Shown: positions 62,427-64,000 of the stretch, piece by piece
Position numbering within the stretch: position 1 is the stretch's first letter
Layout of the letters: every line of letters starts with the position of its first letter
Assembly (NCBI RefSeq): GCF_000421465.1
Contig: NZ_ATXB01000001.1
Coordinates: forward strand, 2,573,001-2,637,000
DNA: 64,000 nt
From: Methylohalobius crimeensis 10Ki
GTDB taxonomy: Bacteria > Pseudomonadota > Gammaproteobacteria > Methylococcales > Methylothermaceae
Direction of reading: 5' to 3'
The notes under the pieces: model-generated
What the model was told of the DNA's origin: nothing
The model's input: the letters and a program-made list of their open reading frames with translations, nothing else
Database searches by the model: none
Program-made: the position numbers and the translations under genes

Positions 62427-63796
62427 AGCGCGCTCAACGCCTCCTGAAGCGTTTTCACCCGGACGATTTCCATGCCCTCGACGCCCCCTTTGGGAGCGTT
62501 GTGGTGGGGCACGATGGCGCGCTTGAAACCGTGCTTGGCCGCCTCGTGCAATCGCTCCTCGCCGTGGGGGACGGGGCGCACCTCGCCGGTCAAGCCCACC
62601 TCGCCGAAACTCACCCAGTCCCGCGGCAGGGGGCGATCGCGCAGGCTCGACAACACCGCCAACACCACCGCCAGATCGCCGGCGGTCTCGGCCAACCGCA
62701 CCCCGCCCACCACATTGACGAATACGTCCTGCCCGGCGAGGGGCACGCCGCCGTGGCGATGGAGCACCGCCAGCAGCATCGCCAGGCGATTGTGTTCCAT
62801 CCCCACCGTCACCCGGCGCGGATTGGCCAGGGAGGTATCGTCCACCAGCGCCTGCACCTCCACCAGCAAGGGACGGCTCCCCTCGCGGGTCACGCAAACG
62901 GCGCTGCCGGGGGTTTCCGCAATCTGGCGGGTGAGGAAAATCGCCGAAGGATTCTTGACTTCCTTGAGCCCGCCTTCAGTCATGGCGAATACCCCCAATT
63001 CGTTGACCGCGCCGAAACGATTCTTCACCGCCCGGATCACCCGGAAGCGACTGCCCGCCTCCCCCTCGAAGTAAAGCACCGTATCCACCATATGCTCCAG
63101 TACCCGGGGGCCGGCGATGGCGCCCTCCTTGGTCACGTGCCCCACTAGAAATACCGTGATTTGCTGGGCTTTGGCCAGGCGCACCAAGCGGGCGGCGCAT
63201 TCGCGCACCTGGGAAACCGACCCGGGGGCGGAGTTGAGCAACTCGGTATAGACGGTCTGGATCGAATCGATCACCGCCACTTCCGGCCGCTGCGATTCGA
63301 TCGCGGAAATCATCCGATCCAGGGAGGTTTCCGCCAGCACCGGCACTTGCCCGCAATCCACGCTCAGGCGCCGGCCGCGCAAACCGATCTGCTGCACCGA
63401 TTCTTCGCCGGTGACATAAAGCAGGCGCTGGCCGGCGCTCAATTTCGCCATCGCCTGAAGCAGGAGGGTGGACTTGCCGATGCCCGGATCGCCACCGATC
63501 AGGATCGCCGATCCCGGAACCAATCCGCCGCCCAATACCCGATCCAGCTCGCCGAGGGTGGTGGACAAACGCGCCACTTCTTCCGCCTTCACATCCTTGA
63601 GCGCGATCACGCCGGCTTCGCCGGCGCTGCCGGCATAGCCGGCATAGCCGGCAAAACGCGGATTGGCGGGAGCCGCCGGCTCCCGCACCGTCTCTTCCAG
63701 GGTTCCCCAGGCACCGCAACCGGGGCAACGGCCGGCCCATTTGGGCTGGTCGTGCCCGCATTCGCTGCAGCTATAAACGATTTTCGCGCGCGCCAT
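62423..63796 (-). CDS. radA: RadA (Sms), DNA repair ATPase
   Basis: 457 residues. The N-terminal C4 zinc finger is [18 protein letters not shown], then Walker [11 protein letters not shown], the RadA-specific [13 protein letters not shown] motif and the C-terminal Lon-like domain ([21 protein letters not shown]). RadA helps to process recombination intermediates and branch migration. Between zinc finger and ATPase is a peptide of five xAG repeats encoded by a 45-bp minisatellite, not a usual RadA element. The start overlaps the alr 3' end by 26 bp; its stop overlaps the PfpI gene stop. Confidence 0.97.
   Translation of the reverse strand: MARAKIVYSCSECGHDQPKWAGRCPGCGAWGTLEETVREPAAPANPRFAGYAGYAGSAGEAGVIALKDVKAEEVARLSTTLGELDRVLGGGLVPGSAILIGGDPGIGKSTLLLQAMAKLSAGQRLLYVTGEESVQQIGLRGRRLSVDCGQVPVLAETSLDRMISAIESQRPEVAVIDSIQTVYTELLNSAPGSVSQVRECAARLVRLAKAQQITVFLVGHVTKEGAIAGPRVLEHMVDTVLYFEGEAGSRFRVIRAVKNRFGAVNELGVFAMTEGGLKEVKNPSAIFLTRQIAETPGSAVCVTREGSRPLLVEVQALVDDTSLANPRRVTVGMEHNRLAMLLAVLHRHGGVPLAGQDVFVNVVGGVRLAETAGDLAVVLAVLSSLRDRPLPRDWVSFGEVGLTGEVRPVPHGEERLHEAAKHGFKRAIVPHHNAPKGGVEGMEIVRVKTLQEALSAL
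63611..63655. repeat. 9-bp minisatellite within radA
   Basis: Five tandem 9-bp units GCCGGCNNN (TTC, GCT, ATA, ATA, AAA) encode the interdomain peptide [15 protein letters not shown] on the minus strand. Units are in frame, so copy number can vary without truncating RadA. Confidence 0.9.
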
Positions 63797-64000
63797 AATT
63801 CGCCTGCACCTCGATCATCGGCACCCGGGCGGCCACCCGGCACATCAGAGTATAGGGAATGGTTTCCGCCTTTTGTGCGATCACTTCCACGGGCAGCCCC
63901 TCCCCCCACAAAGTCGCTTCCGAGCCTACCCCGACCTGGGGAAAATCGGTGATATCCACGCTCAGAACGTCCATGGATACCCTGCCCACCAGCGGCACCC
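63771..64000 (-). CDS. alr: Alanine racemase, C-terminal part (runs off the window)
   Basis: About 76 C-terminal residues of a PLP-dependent alanine racemase that makes D-alanine for peptidoglycan. [15 protein letters not shown] contains the conserved GRVSMD with the catalytic-site Met/Asp, and [31 protein letters not shown] is the typical end of the C-terminal beta domain. The frame is open to base 64000, so the start is outside the window. The 3' end overlaps radA by 26 bp, and both are on the minus strand, so they are likely co-transcribed. Confidence 0.95.
   Translation of the reverse strand, partial: VPLVGRVSMDVLSVDITDFPQVGVGSEATLWGEGLPVEVIAQKAETIPYTLMCRVAARVPMIEVQANYGARENRL

Noticed and set aside
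1-64000. tRNA, rRNA or riboswitch genes
   Set aside because: Intergenic gaps were read on both strands; none showed a cloverleaf with CCA-end pattern, rRNA-like sequence or a riboswitch core I could recognise.

Overview
This window is chromosomal DNA from a GC-rich gammaproteobacterium. The evidence is the gene order hslVU / DUF971 / ubiE-ubiJ-ubiB, the cassette hemC-hemD-hemX-hemY, the trio prkA-yeaH-spoVR, and UbiD, RadA and Alr proteins of gammaproteobacterial type. PEP-CTERM/exosortase components and the overall style would fit a methanotroph-like lineage (Methylococcales), but no methane or methanol oxidation gene lies here, so that placement is only a guess. No rRNA, tRNA or CRISPR array was recognised.

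Layout. (1) 1-5175, minus strand: ubiquinone genes (ubiB cut by the window edge, ubiJ, ubiE), a DUF971 gene, the HslUV protease and a heptad-repeat coiled-coil membrane protein. (2) 5216-20600, mostly minus: a cell-surface polysaccharide locus. It has a WecA/WbpL-like initiating transferase, several GT2 glycosyltransferases, a methyltransferase, a GNAT protein, a 1410-residue PIG-L deacetylase plus triple glycosyltransferase fusion, a Wzm/Wzt ABC exporter, a periplasmic parvulin and a large secreted protein of unknown function. (3) 20866-22083: an IS630 element whose transposase is split at an A7 run. (4) 22211-27361: a lipoprotein, a polytopic membrane protein, a nested palindromic non-coding element, then a GtrB-like transferase, a methyltransferase and a flippase-like membrane protein in a tightly overlapping operon. 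(5) 27369-33692: ubiD, a REP-associated tyrosine transposase (RAYT) with three identical 28-bp REP palindromes, and the hem cassette. (6) 33968-50999: an accessory region linked to the PEP-CTERM system. (7) 51108-63796: a low-affinity iron permease family gene, a short-form large-type glutamate dehydrogenase, a STAS/anti-sigma pair, prkA-yeaH-spoVR, an AI-2E family transporter, a PfpI-like protein, radA, and the 3' end of alr at the right edge.

The most interesting block is region 6. An apparent eight-gene minus-strand operon (50999 to 39947; spacings of 10 bp or less, or overlaps) starts with the PEP-CTERM TPR lipoprotein PrsT. It continues with an MMPL/RND transporter, a LolA-like protein, a UGT-type glycosyltransferase, a GMC oxidoreductase, two SAM methyltransferases and a short-chain dehydrogenase. 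Beside it lie a PEP-CTERM protein behind a good sigma-54 promoter match, a paralogue without the sorting signal, a ThiF-nitroreductase fusion (MoeY-like), a heptanucleotide tandem repeat and the exosortase-associated acyltransferase. My reading, which is inference, is a system that builds, glycosylates and exports a lipid-like molecule together with PEP-CTERM surface assembly. The exosortase itself is not in the window.

A second sigma-54-type promoter lies before prkA, so at least two modules here look sigma-54 controlled.
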